Source of the DNA: Phoronis australis
Lineage: Eukaryota; Phoronida; Phoronidae
NCBI GenBank assembly: GCA_002633005.1
Contig: NMRA01000003.1
Span: forward strand, 2,723,117-2,787,116
Length of the DNA: 64,000 bases
Direction: 5' to 3'
The notes under the pieces were generated by a model, which ran no database searches, was not told the DNA's origin, and worked only from the letters and a program-made list of their open reading frames with translations. The translations under genes were made by a program, and so were the position numbers. Shown here piece after piece: positions 23,501 to 38,500 of the stretch. The first letter of the stretch is position 1. Each line of letters begins with the position of its first letter.

Positions 23501-26500
23501 TTGGTCACTTAAGCCGTCACTCAAAGTCCTGGCGATCGGTCAATTTTGGTAGCTTTTGTAACTTGAGCCCAGCTGGAGGTTCCACATTTAATTCATTCAT
23601 CAGAATTATTATTGTTGATAAATATTTCGATGGTTGATGAAGTTTGTGAAAATAAGATTTTCTATACTCCCTTTATAAGGAGTTGTGAGTTTGGCAGGTC
23701 AAAGGGTCATCTTTGCTTGCGTTACAATTTCTTGTTTGTGTTGGTCATGGCATTTTCATGTTTGAGGTGTATGTATTGTGAAATAACAACTTCTAAAAGG
23801 ATATCAAACCTGGTTTTGGCTTATAAACAGAGATTCACAGCAACATTCCCAAGCAGTCATCTAAAACAAATAATGCTCTGTCTGTAACCTTCCTAAGTCA
23901 GTTTAACGGGCAAGTGTGGGTCACACGTTAGGCGAGTTACATGACAATCGTAGGAAAAGGTCACCCAGCAAGAATCATAATATTCTGTCTGTTACACAGT
24001 GAGTATGCACTTTTAGTTGAATTATATTTGTATCACTCAGGTGAAGGTGTTTTAGCGACAGACAGAACAAGGATTGGTTGAAATTGCCAAATCAGAGTTT
24101 AGTAGCCCTTTAAGAAGACTCTGAGGTAATTTCTGCCATGTTTACCCAATGAATGTGCACTATTCCTTGAGACATCCTCTGTTATTTTATTCTTTATGTC
24201 TGTATCACAGTGATCCCTCTGGACTACAGCATTAATGACTACTACAGTCGTGTGAACGCACACTGGATGGAGAATGGGACCACAACTCTCAATCATGTGA
24301 CTGTGTTCTCCACTGGAGGTGGCTACAGGGACCTCCTGGTGAGGTCTGGGCTTACATCAGTGCAACAGGTAAGTTACCATGGTGCCATAACAAACGTGTA
24401 GTCTGTGAAATTGTGTCCTTTTCATTTGCACATTAACCTGTCCCAAGACTTCAGAGTTGGGACAAAGGAGGACTTTCGGAATGCCATTAAGTTTTCTTAG
24501 TTTTGATTCCCTTAAGTTTTTATCTGCTAGTCTGTAGATATGTGGATACATATTGCCGTCATTTCTGTTGGGACGTCTGGCGCCCACTGTTGTATCTCCA
24601 AAACCCATGAGAGGATCTTTATGAAAGTTGGTGGATGTGTTTCTATGGATATGACGATGCATGGCAGTGACGTTTAGATGGATCTGACTTCTGATGTAAC
24701 CCCTAATGGCAATTTTAATATTTTACGTTTGCCTCAGTCTGTATCTTTGGAGTTCCTTGTTGGATTTTCATGAAATTTGGCAAATAGGTTTGGTGGAGTT
24801 AACCTATTCTACACTACCTTTTTATGCGCCCACATATTTATATGTGGACGCATTGTGCCGTCATCTCCATCCGTCTGTCCGTCCGTCCGTCCGTCTGGGC
24901 GGCGTCCGTCCGGCGTCCGCTGCTCTATCTCCAAAACCCTTTGACATACGTTCATGAAATTTGGCACATATGTTCCATTCATGAATGGGACGGCATGTGC
25001 AATCTTTCGGACGGATCCGACTACCGGTGTGCCCCCTAGTGGGAATTTTAGTTTTTTACGCTTACCTTTGTATCTTCAAGTCCTGAACGGATTTTCATGA
25101 AATTTTGTATGTAGGCACCTATTAGTGAGATGACGCTATCCTCCCGTTTTCAGATGGATTTGACATAATTTGCGCCACCTAGTGGCCATTTTTAGTGTTT
25201 TCAAGTCTGTTTTTGTGCGTCCACCCCTTTATCAACCAAACCGCTCAAAGGATGATTGTGAAAATTGGCATGTATATGCTTACTACGTAGAGGACAGTTG
25301 ACGATGATTTTCCGACGATTTCAACTACTGTGGCGCCTCCTAGTGGCAGTTTTGTTATTTTGCGCCTATGGCTGTATCTCCTAAACCGTTCGCAGGATCT
25401 TTACGAAATTGTGTAAGTATATTTATATGATGTTAATAACGGAAGATGATGACCTTTGGACGGATCCAACTACCGGTGTGCCCCCTAGTGGCAATTTTAA
25501 TTTTTTTACGCTTACCTTTGTATCTTCAAAAGTCCTGAACGGATTTTCATGAAATTTGGTATGTAGGCACCTATTAGTGAGATGACGCTATCCTCCTGTT
25601 TTCGGATGGATTCAACATAGTTTGCGCCACCTAGTGGCCATTTTTAGTGTTTTCGAGTCTGTTTTTGTGCGTCCACCCCTCTATCAACCAAACCGCTCAA
25701 AGGATGATTGTGAAAATTGGCATGTATATGCTTACTACGTAGAGGACAGTTGACGATGATGAGCCTGTATTTTTGCGTCCACCCCTTTATCAACCAAACC
25801 GCTCAAAGGATGATTGTGAAAATTGGCGTATATGTGCTTACTATATAGAGGACAGCTGACAATGATTTTCAGACGATTTGGACTACTGTGACGCCTCCTA
25901 GTGGCAGTTTTTTTTTTGTGCCTATGGCTGTATCTCCTAAACCGTTCGCAGGATCTTTATGAAATTTAATAAGTGTATTTATATGATGTTAACAACAGAC
26001 GGTGACGATTTTTGGACGGATCCGCCTACCAGTGTGCCCCCTAGTGGCAATTTTATTTTTTTACGTTTACCTCTGTATCTTCACAAGTCCTTAACGGATT
26101 TTCATGAAATTTCGTATGTAGGCACCTATTAGTGTGATGACGNGCCATAACAAACGTGTAGTCTGTGAAATTGTGTCCTTTCCATTTGCACATTAACCTG
26201 TCCCAAGACTTGAGAGTTGGGACAAAGGAGTACTTTCAGAATAAAGTTTTCTTAGTTTTGATTCCCTTAACTTTTTATCTGCTAGCCTGTTGATATGTGG
26301 ATACATATTGCCGTCATTTCTGTTGGGATATCTGGCGCCCGGTGTTGTATCTCCAAAACCCATTAGAGGATCTTTATGAAAATTAGTGGATGTGTTTCTA
26401 TGGATATGGCGACGCATGGCATTGAGGTTTAGATGGATCTGACTTCTGATGTAACCCCTAGTGGCAATTTTAATATTTTACGTTTGCCTCTGTATCTTTG

Positions 26501-29500
26501 GAGTTCCTTGTTGGATTTTCATGAAATTTAACAAATAGGTTTGTTGGAGTTGACCTATTCTACACTAGCTTTTGACCATTTTTATTATTTTCGAGTCTGT
26601 TTTTGCATCCACCTCTCCTCTGCCAAGCTGCTCGAAGGATCATTATAAAAATGAGCAGACGTGTTCCTGGTGAGAAGACGTCTGCTGACATTGGACAGGT
26701 GTGGCCACTGTGCCATCCCATTGTTTGCAGTTTTGTTTTTTGCAGTTACAACTGTTTCTCCTTATCCACTTGCGGGATCTTTGTGACAGTTTGTGATTTT
26801 CTATCGGGACTTTCCATAGATAAGCCCGTGGGGGTGTATTCGGAAAATGAAAAGTTTCAGGCATTTCAGTAACACCAAATAAATGCCCGGGCGTTTATTT
26901 GGAAAGGGGGAGCGTGTAAACAGACAGTCATAGCCTCAGCTGATATGAAAATATCAGCGATTATGTGCATAAAACTGTGCTTTTTAATTTTAAGTTAATA
27001 AATACATAGTTCGCTAACACTTTGTGCACTTTCATAAATGGTTAAACTGAATTTGTGGCTAAAAGTTGATGCTGAGTAGACTTCCTCACTATCTGGACAC
27101 TTTGACATTAGAAGTTGTAACACCAAAAAAGCCCATAGGCATTTATTCGGCATACTTATCGGGTAGGCTTTAGTCCACTGAACTATCAAGTCCACTGCCT
27201 GATTACAGAAATCCAGTTAAACATGGCATTAATTTGTTATCAAGATCTGTTTTCACCTTTTACTTGCTGTTTTAAGAGAAATCAACATTTTGTCCAGTTC
27301 TTATAGAACACAATCGGCTTGTTTACTCTGCCTAGTTCTCCCACATTCGAGTACACAAGTGCTGTGCATGCACAGCTGGTACATGTAACTGTGGACAAAG
27401 GCAGTAATTCAAAGCATGTTCCTTAATACCTGCTGTTTTTGTTGCAGATTGTTGCTGACAACAGGTCTGTGTCTTCAGTCACTATGTCTATTCCAAGAGC
27501 GTGGGTCTCCGCTGACCATCTGTGCATTGTATGGTGAGTCCTCTTGGCAGTCCGCTGCAAAACAACTTGATGTTTTTGTTTACTCTTCTCATATATACCT
27601 TAGTTTAGAGTTTCAATGAGAATTGTTTCACATGACCTCAGACTAAAGTGATAATTACATCTTATGTTCCTGCACTCTGGTACTAAAACTTAAGCAGAGC
27701 ATCTGGTGTACTCCTGGCCCATTACTATATGTTAATGGCCTCCCAGAGGGACTGACGTACAGCAAAATGGAGTGACTTCCCTGGGCGCATTTATCACATC
27801 GACAGTGTAAGACATTAGTTGCACCTTAACCCTGTTTTTTCTTCAAGTGAAACTTGCACGCTAATTCCTTATCTCTGTGATTTTTGGCCAAATTAGTTAG
27901 AACAACATAAGATGAGATGTGAATATGAAGTAGGTTGAAAATTGCCAAATGTTTTTAAGAATGAGTTTTGTGGTGAAAATGATCTGCCGCTAATCACTGA
28001 ACCGTGTCTAGTGAAGTATCGTGATGTGATGCTGTGGAATAACACGGCATGTTGCGGGCTATGTGAGCCCGCGAGGTACATCATTAGTGCAAAGATCACC
28101 TATTTGCAGATTTTTTTGTTTTCACATTTACAACTGCACTTTGTTTAACATAGACTGTGGTAAAATAGCATTGTCGGTTAGTTCTTGCTATACATTAACA
28201 TTGTTAGGAGCATGCAAATATGTATTTAAATGGTCTACTATTGTGTTCTTTGAGTCAATTCGAAATCCAAAGGCTATGAAAGTTTTATGTAAATTTTGAA
28301 AAGCACTCCTGCTACTTTCAGAATCGTGTTTGGTTCACACAGATATTTATGCATTGTAAGCAACCATCCTGAACTGTGTACAGCTATCTTGACCTGTGTA
28401 AATAATCTTGAACTGTTTACCTCCATCTTGAAGTGTGTGCAATCATCTTGACCTGTGTACCGCCATCTTGAACTGTGTACAGCAATTTTAAACAGTTATT
28501 CACCTCTCACTATACTCACCCGCTGTGAATCTTAGATTACACTTACTGCTTGCATTGGGCTTGACATGTGGCCTGTGCACGTCTGTTGCTATTCAGGTAT
28601 CGGACAGCCTGCAAAGTTTTTTTTTACTGCTTGTAACCGTCACAACTATTCTATTCTTCTCACATCATATACAGCTCTCACATTACTCTTCTGTTCTCTT
28701 CAGGTGTAATGAGTTTGTGTTGGCCACCAAGAGAGCCATGTTTGACCTAATTGATGTCAAAACTGGACAGATTACTACGGACCCCGAGTACAGGGTGCGC
28801 GTGTTCCAACATCATTTCCACCACAATCCGGGCTACGCATTCACTTTTGATCCACCCAGTAGTGTTGGTCTGAAGAGCATTAAATGGGAAGTTAAGGACC
28901 AGTTACAATGGAGCTTCACAAGAGACGAGGTAACAGGAGTGAGAAAGATGCGAAGGAGATTATCTGTCGTGATCAAATATTTTGAAACCACTATAAACCA
29001 TGTTGTTGAGTCACTAAGAACTATCGTCACAGGAGGTGTTCTTCCACATCATCGTTGTCTATTATCATTTGTTTGATTTTAAAATCAAAAATAAAATGTC
29101 TGCAGCTCCCCCTATTGTCCATATTGCTTCAGCACCTGACAAGTAATTTGGTGATCCGTCTCCAACTGAAAGCAGTTCTTTTCAAGCTCTTATCTCAGTA
29201 TGGAAAATGAGTTTTATAATTCGTGATAAGTGGCTTCAATCACATGTTGTCATTTGAAAGAAGGCAAAAGTTTATTGCACATTTAACATTTAAGATTTTG
29301 TAGTCTCTGTTGATCAGTCATGAAGAACCTGTGCTGAATAAGCATCTCACAGGTGTGTACTGCACATTAGCCCTATTCCGTTAGGCTCTTGGGCTCTCTA
29401 CCATGTGATACATTCACACTCCCTGCTTGCATGCCCTTCGACCTGCTGTCACTGTTTATTTCACTGTTAATTTCGCTTTCACCTATTGCTTGATGATGAG

Positions 29501-32500
29501 ACATGTGGTCTCGAAATACAGCAACTATTTTGACTTGTTTGTCCGTTATGTCTCTTTGTGTTTCGCCTCGTAACTGCACGTAGACAGGAGATTGTATGGA
29601 GACTACGAGCGAGTATATATTAATTAAACTGTCCAACAAAAAGTAGGTCTACAGTCGCGCCTTCTACCAAGTTTTTGTCAATGAAGGACTGCTACCCAAC
29701 TATACTGATATTTAACTTTATGAATCGTTAGATCTGTTTTACATAATTCTGCAATATGTTGTGTTACTGGTATTTCTAGATTAAGAAAACAAGATACTTG
29801 GTAGTTCCTGTCGTTCAAGGCTTGAGCTTTGTTGCTGTGACAACCATTCCTGGAGATACTTGGATAGTTGGCTGTATTGATGGTGAAAATATTCAACAAT
29901 GGTATAACTCTTGATGAATTTTATTTGATTTATGGTTTTCATGACCAGCATTTTTTGCCTCATGTTACAAGGCTTAAGTTGTCATCATTAGGTTGCGTGA
30001 ACCTATAAAAACAAGCTATCATTTTCATCCAAGACGCACTGTATGGCCACTTTTCATTCGACAATGAACTGTTGATTTTATCATAAACTTGATTTTATTG
30101 GGACTTGTCAATCATAAATATAATAAACTACATTTAGGGAAATGTGAGGCTGTTACGAGATGCTTCCAGTGATGAAATAATAACTGGTGACGTGTTCACT
30201 AATATGTGTGTAATGAAAATAACGTCAGCCACATTGTTTGTAATTTTAGTGCTTGTATCAATACCAATGTCTGTTTTACATGATGTGTTCTGATCCTCCC
30301 AGTTCTGAAGGTGTAAACTTATCACCGATAACCAGGCTTATTGCTCCTGCCAAACTGGGCCGAAAGGTAAGTCTACTGCTTCTGTCTGCCAGGGTGTCTG
30401 CCAGCTGTTCTGATACTCACTGCTGCGGTGACTTTGACTATGATCTAAAATTATTTAATATGTAATGTTTATAACAGAAATTATAATAAGCTAACATTTT
30501 TCCTGCAGTGTGGCAATTTACTTTCATCACAGGATGTAATATCACTTGATTGTAATTTTTTGTAAACTTAACGAGCACTGGATTGGTATTGGTTAAGTAT
30601 GATTCAGTCTTGGGTTTCTTTCTTAATTATTTTGCTAATTGTGTTATGCACTGGTCATGTGGTATTTATGTTGGTTGTTACTAACTCCAGATGATTGTTT
30701 TAAACGAAGAAGACCTCCTAGACTTCACCCACCTGTTGATTTCAGTACCAGTGTCTCGTACAAAGGTAAGTGTTCTGGTACACATCTGAGAAATGTTAAA
30801 GATGCAATGTTATATGGCACAAGGCCACGCCTTGTTGTAGAATGACCTGTGTCATTTTCTTTAAACTAGAAAAACATTTTGTTCATGTGTGCCCCTGAAT
30901 AGAATGCATGTTTAGAATGTATCATTTGATAATTATTTGTGAAATATTGTGTTGAAAATTTCTTGAATTCTTTGTTTCTGTTCCTCAGGTGGAAATATCA
31001 GCCGAGTTGTTCAACATGACTGAGCGTACCGTGACTTTCCACGCGCCAGGGTTCTGGAGCAGTGTGTTTGCTGGTCCAGTCAGCCTCATCTCTCCGGGTC
31101 ATGTTATTCCTGTCACCCAACCAGGGGCCATGTTCTACAATATAACTGTTGCGGGCTTAGGCAATATCTGGCAAGCCATTCAAGCTAGACTAGTGTCAAC
31201 AGAGTGTAGCCAGGACACTCGATTGAGTAAGGAACGTTTATAGTTTTTGACTCCCAGAAACATTGCAGTTTCCTTTATTCATTGCTAATACTTTTGTTTA
31301 AAGGATACTAATCCCTGTTGTGATGATTTCAACCAATCCTGGTTCTGTTACTTGTTAATGCATCATTGACATCAATCTTCAAAGGAATCAACTAAATACT
31401 CCCTATCTGACAAATTGAATATTGGGTCCTTGGTGGGTGGCTTCTTGTTGTGTAATTTGCTAAATGTGTAGGTCATGCTTGCACGGCCGTTTACTGCACT
31501 TTGTAAGGAGTTTTCAATTTTTCCTCCTAACTTTTGAGAGTTGTCATGGGCTACAGAGCACTATTTTGTTTCAGAGAACTGGATGGGACAGTCGCTTTTA
31601 GTGTCTGTTAATAGGCCAAAACCGGGCTTGGTATCCTTTTAATTAAGTGATTTTTGCCACAAAACAGCAAGTTTAACAAGTATATCACCATCAATTGATC
31701 TCTTTCGTACATACATCATGTGTCATTACAGATGTGGTAGATGGCAGTCTGATGACCTTGTCAGTTCCTTGGAATATGGAGGATGTTACATCTTACTCAA
31801 GGTATTCACAAAAGAGGTCATTGTTTCCTTAGCACTGATCTGGGCTGTGTTCCTTGGATGCAAGAAACTTGCAAAGATGCAAGATGACACAAGTCTTTGT
31901 GAGATGTTACCATGCATTACTAGTGAAGCATGTGATTACACTAGCTTTACTGGCGAGTGTCTTGTGCCTATGGAATGCTGCCCAGACCGCCACCTGTGGG
32001 TACTTTTATAAACATCTGTTAGTTCATCTGGAAGATTTATGGTGTTTTGACAAACCTAATCTTGTTGTACTTAAAATCATGATACCAAGCAATGGGACAT
32101 TATAATGTTTTAGGGTCTAATTAGTGCATTACTCGACTCCTTGTGTCACAGGCACCCAGTGTGGTTGAGTTACATATTGTTTTCATTATTATAAAAATTG
32201 GACAATTTGTTTCATCCAATGATAATGAGAATGCATCAACTACTTGGTAAGCTCCTGTGAGTTTATTTCTAAAACTCTAGTTTTCAGATTTTGAAGTCTT
32301 ATAGCCACATTCTGAAATACTATGATGTCACTCTGATTCTTTGGTATTCACCCACAATTTTGCTCATTTTAGGACTATTATCTAGCTCCTGCTTATGGTT
32401 ATTTTACATCAAAATTAGTTGATCTTTCACCTTTCTAATTTCAATAAGTTCTGCGACATTTTCTCTGCATTGAATTGCAGTCCTGTATCAAAAATTAGAC

Positions 32501-35500
32501 AGACTACTTCAGAATGGGGTGGACTACATTGTTTTTTAGTTGTCAATCTCTGCGCAGGGCCCGGGGCTATCCTCCAAACTTCAAACTTGAATTATTGCTA
32601 ATATGACAATTTCCATATTATTTCTACTTTAATACAAGGTCAAGATTTGTAGATTTTTTCCTGTGCCTGAGTACATTATGGTTTACACAGATGAGTTTCT
32701 AGTCCAAGTTCACACTTGAATTTTGAATCCTGACTCGAACTTATATCTTTAAAGTATTAGGATCAGCAAGTACAAACTAAGGCTAGACAGTCATCCAGGT
32801 AAACCATTCCATACCATTGCTCAGAATAATAAATACTTATCTTGAGTTTAACAGTACAACAGAAAATGTCAAAAATGATTTTGAGTTCAATTTCGAGTAC
32901 AAAGACGAGATCCAGGCCCTTATTAAGTGTGTTAACTGTTAGTGAGCTAACTTTTCGAAAGTCGGATCTGTCATGCAGCATGTTTTAATGCTTCTAACAA
33001 AGAAGAGAGTTGAATGTGAGACATGGATTTTGTGATATGTTAGTGTTTTACAAGAAGTGTTGTTGTCTTGCAGTTCTAACGAGACTGACAACCTAATCTC
33101 AGCGAAGCTAATGATGGCTAAACCAGTCGATTTCTCTGACGATCCGTCTGTGTTGCTACTTCTCAACCCATCCTGTACCTACAGTGTGTCGATGGCGGGA
33201 AGCTTTCAGGAAACTCTGGGACAGGTGCTTGAGCTGACAATGTCATGGTCACTGGCTAAGTACAATTATACTGAAATACCCCATATTTTCACCATGTTTT
33301 GGTCCGATGATGGTCGGAGTAATTTCCAATTGACACATTGTGAAAAATCTCATGTAGAGGTTTGTGCAATTAAATGAAACAATGAATTCATAATTCAACT
33401 ACAAAGCGTAAATGAACTTCCACAAAAGTTCTTCAATTTGGGACAAAACTGATTGCCAAGATTGTCCTATTTCTATTTTTCAGACTTGTACTACATTCTT
33501 GCAAATGCTCAAAATTTTACCTAAAGTTGTTCGCTAATAGCTATGCCATTCAAACCGTGCTAAAAGCATAGCAAATTTTCATGAAAGGGTATTTCCATTC
33601 TTGAGAAATTTGACGAAATGAAATTTCACCTGTTTGCCATTTAGTATCCCAAATTGAATTTTATTTACCATACTCAGGAGTGTGGCTTGTTACTAAACAG
33701 CTATCATCATGTTTGTGAATAAAATCCCCGATCATCTTAATACTGTGTTGCTAACTCACTGCTTAATATTTCAATTAATATCTTTACATTTATTGTCTTC
33801 AGGGAATCATTTGCTATCGATTCCCAATACATCATTTCCTTTCGCAGTCAGTTTTAACTCTTAATTAATGCTGCCTCGTGGTTGCGTAATGGCACACATT
33901 GTCTATCGTTGAAATGGCATAATTATTTTTATTATGTATTCAACTACATTGATTATCTCAAATGTTGAACAGCTGGCTCACGCTAATTAATAATTCACCA
34001 TTAATTGCTCATGCTTCATTAGTTGTGATTAATTCCCAGCTGCAGTTTTTTTTTATTATGACCATGTTCATGATTCAGTGTAATTTTACTGTTTCACATG
34101 GACACTAAGGTGTTTATCTTACTTGCCCTTCAAGCACTATTTGTCTTGTGCTGAATGATGTGTGTATAGTGTCTGGCATTTACAATCAGTTTCGCACTCT
34201 CTTTTAACACCAGTCAAACAATAATTTTTTAGACTTTAATATGTCCGTGCTAATATAGCATTACATACTAAATCATTGTTGTATTAATTATTTCAATTGC
34301 AAATAAATAATAATGTAACTGCTGTGACTTTGCATCCTATGTGGCATGGAAAAAATTCATTCTTGTGTTGACAATTGGCCAGTTGCTAAATTTCAGAGAA
34401 AATCAAGTTTATGCTTTGCATCTTTATTAAAGACCTTGATTCTGCTGTGTATTTCAGTCTGAAGCCAAACATTTGTGACTGATACGCACGACTGTACTTT
34501 CTCACTGGTAGTTGAGGTACTGCCATTGGCAGTTAAAATTTGCCTAGCAGCAGGTCAACTTCAACTATTAACTATTTTGTTTTGTATGGATTTGCTGTTG
34601 TCTTGAGTAGATCATCTGTGGCAGTGTTGAGTGGGGTGTAGGTAGTCATCGGTCTGCCAAATAACAAATTGTTTACCTCAGTTTTAAAAAGCTCACTTGA
34701 AGTCTGAGTGTATTAAAAAATGATATTGAATTGTCATTTCATTTTGCACAGTGACTAAGTATAATGATTGCTTATCGACTGTGTGTGAAACATGAGAATT
34801 TGCTGTCAAGTCACAGGCAGTAGGAACATGTAAGTCAGCACCAAAGCAATAAAATACAATAACTGAATTCTTAATAGGATACTAAACCTGAAACTTGCCT
34901 TATTAACATTATGTAGGACCTCACTGTGTATTTTGCCAAATACCGTATCTACAAAACTATAGGTTTTAACTCCATAAAAGTATACGTTTTCTGACAGAAA
35001 CCAGTAGAATTTCAATTTTTTAAATTTATACCAATCTCCCATTAATCGTATCACGTGACCTTAAAAGATACATTGTTATCAGAACAATGGTGATCTTAAC
35101 CTGCCAAAATGGCATTTGGTATAAATGTTCAAGATAAAATCTCAAAAACCTGCTGTTTATTAAATTACTATTTCCTTCTCGGTTTATGCAGCTTGATTCT
35201 TTCAGAAAAATCATAAAAGTCCTATTTTTTGGGTAGCACCTCATGCAAATTGAAATATTTTATCTACAATTCCTAAAAGCATGGGGGAGCATTGTGCATG
35301 AGGCATAGAATGGGAAAGTTTCACATAAATCTGATCTGTCATTTCTGAGATTTAACCTTAACTGAGATTGAAGTCAAGGTAACGTTTAAATCCTTGGAAC
35401 AAAATAATTTTCTGTAGACCTTCACCAACCCTTTAAAGTTTGATTCAAGTCCAACTTAAGAAAACATTGGAGAGTTTGCATGCCTTGAACTACCAAATTA

Positions 35501-38500
35501 ATTGTATTACACAGTAAGAGCATGCTTTTGGCTGAGAAATACTTCCATCTTTCTTGGGAAGTAGTAACTACCCAATAGCAGACGATGGAAGCAATTTTGA
35601 GTAAAATTGTCAAAATGCGGTTTAGTATCCTTTTAAGTTTACATAGTCTGTTTTTAGTCATGTTGTCTATTCATTGTAGTGTTATTGGTGAACACCAGGT
35701 GTCCTGTCAGCACTATCCTCGTCCTCTTCCATGTCATCCATTATCACCTTCAGAAAGCTTGCCTTGTTTTCACCTGCTCTACTGTTTCTCGAATGTCTCT
35801 GTTCATTTGCTAAACTGAGATGCTCTGTTTGCTGTTGAACAGAACCTGCTAATGATCGTTGCTGACTTTCGGGTCGTCGAAATTTTTCTAAACTTTTCCT
35901 GGAAACCTGTTCCCGTAATAGTGCTTTGCGTTTCTTAAAGTTTTCAGATTCGGTACCAAAACTTACAGGTCGTGTCCTGATATTACGAAACTTATACAAA
36001 CCACTTACAGCGGTATTCTCTTGCACATCTTTGTAATTAAGTAAAGCATCGAATGCTCTTGAGACGGCGCTGTTCGAAAAGATGTTAGAGTTATTTAATG
36101 TCTGTACTGTTTGAGCTGAAGACTGTCGCGTTGACCGACGTGAAGGTAAACTATGCCTCAGGTTGATTATTTCTTCATCACTGTCAATAGTGAAGTCTGT
36201 TAGGGGGTACATCTGTCTTTGCGAACTAACACTGTCGTCAATTGTTACGCAGTTAAGCAAGTTATTTGAAGGGCTCTTAGTGTTAAGTTTAAACTGGTCC
36301 ACCTCACTGACGGAGGATATGTCCCCATCGTACTTGGAGGATGTGGCCGTCCGTTCACTTCCTGCGGAGTGGCGTGAACTGCTTGTTGACTCAGTTCCAG
36401 GTTTTTTATCCCAACCGTTTCTACTTCCTGCTGATGGTTGTGGGCTAGCAGTCTCTGTCTTCTTTCCTTTCAAAATTCGATCGTGGATTGCCTTTCTCTG
36501 CGCCTCATAGTGTAGACTCATCTGGTTGATATGTGCCATGAGGCTGTCAAAGTCTTCATCTTTCTCAACAAACTTGCCTGTGTCAGTGAGATAAGTTTTT
36601 TTGTTTATCACTGTCTGGGAGTCACTCCGACTGCTCATCACACGAATATTTTGCCGAGTTTTCTTAGGCGGTGCACTATGTCTTTGTGATTTCTTGTGTG
36701 CCCACGATGCATCAGAACGGGGTGTGATATTCTCACGCCAAGCCTCAATTTCAACTTGCCGCGAAGGAGACAAGCTGCGTTTCTTATCTTCTTCTTGAAT
36801 GTAGTACTCCAATAGTCTATCTTTGTAGCTTTGGTCCCATTCACTTAGGTGCTTATGACGCTCCACCTGCTGGCGGTGCAAGGTACTACCAGAGTTGACT
36901 AGACTTCGTGGATTGATGCTAGTCTCAAGACTAGCTAAAGTTTGTATGTTCATGTCTAACATTCCTTGCTTCATCCTATCTGAAAGGAAAATTATAAGTC
37001 ATTCAGTTAAATTTGTTCCTGTTGTGGTTTTTATGTTCGTCAAAATTCTATATTCCTTTTATAACCCAAGCAATGGTATTGAGTATAGCTCAGACTGGCA
37101 TTATGATGTGCTATTTATTGAATTGTTTTGGTGGCAAATTTTAAGCATTCTAACAGTTGAACATCAAGTTCCTCTTAATGAAGGCATTTTTAAATGTTAA
37201 AACAAGCACTGGAGCATGATGTTGAACACATCAAGGGGATGAAGGGAAGGTATGGCATATTATTCGAGTATGGTCTTATCTCACAAATCACCTAAGGCTA
37301 TGATGTCATGTAGCAACTTCTTTGTGAACTCTTAGCTATGATACATCTTACCGATGTGTATCAGTTCTAACTGATTGCTTCTAATGTTATGTGATGTCTA
37401 CCCAACAATCCTGATGTCAGAATAAGACTAGATGATGTCATGACAACAAGTGTACAATATCCTTTATTCTAATTAACTGTTTACTCAACAATAAGGTCAT
37501 TCTGCTCCGTCTGTGCTAACAAGGAATCGATTAATGGGTGCTACTTCAGACGGAGGTGTTTGTTGTTTTAAGAAGCACAACAGTAAACTATAGATATTAC
37601 CAATCAATACGTAAATTGATTGATTTGGGTATTATTCTTTGTTGTTTCAACTAGTAAGGATGTCCAATTAGGTGTCCTTTGGTGAGGTTCTGCATTTCAC
37701 AATTTTGTCATGAATTAGATAAATGTTAAAACTGTTATAGAACTAAAAAGTGGCAACGTTATTTTAAATTTTCATTTTTATTTTGCATAAAAAGCTTGTT
37801 GATGGTACATGGAAATTGAACTTTAACTTTGTTGTTCTTAAGTTATGTCTAATGATGTCACTTGTTTACCAAAAGAGGCTTGTGCAGTATTTTGTTAATA
37901 CCCAGGACTGCTAATAACCAATCAAAACATGTGCACCTTTTGTTAAAAACTTCAATTTTTTGTAAGTGATTACAGTAACATTTATTGTGTTTATGCAATG
38001 TCTGTAACAGCTTTCAGCCAATACTAAATAATTGGTTAGTCAGTGGGACTCTGCTCTGACATAACTGACTTGGGGCCAAGTCAAAATGGAGATCTGTGCA
38101 CATGTATCTCTTATTTAGTTTCAATTTCAGACAAATGATTTCCAAATCGTGATATCAATCTTATCCATTGTTAAACATTCGTGCAATCTTTTGTCCACAT
38201 CACAAACTGCACCCAAATTATCTACCATCATGATGAATACTTGAAGGAATTCAGTTACATTTTTTGGCTAATTCTGATGTTGCATTTCTTTGGGGAAAAT
38301 GATCCCAATGTAACTTTTCACAAGTAATTCTATTTCTAGAGCCAGACAGTTGAAAGTTGTACGTTTCAGTGTACAATATTGCAATTTACTATAAGCTAAT
38401 GGTTTTTTGTTGTAAAGTCATTGCTAATGTGGAATGTGGTCTGCTCCACACAAAAGGAACTCAGATCAGTGTTCATGATAAGGACAGTTGATGAGATCAG

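Noticed and set aside
24706-25039. Short ORFs in the 24.7-26.4 kb and 42.4-43.4 kb repeats that look alike on both strands
   Set aside because: Similarity between them reflects the shared repeat, not a protein family; units contain stops and frame changes.
28361-28480. CRISPR-like array
   Set aside because: Head-to-tail 20-bp units with no spacers, in an animal intron: a minisatellite.
36163-36510. 115-codon plus-strand frame and similar frames over 35.6-36.9 kb
   Set aside because: Antisense shadows of the 430-codon minus-strand exon.
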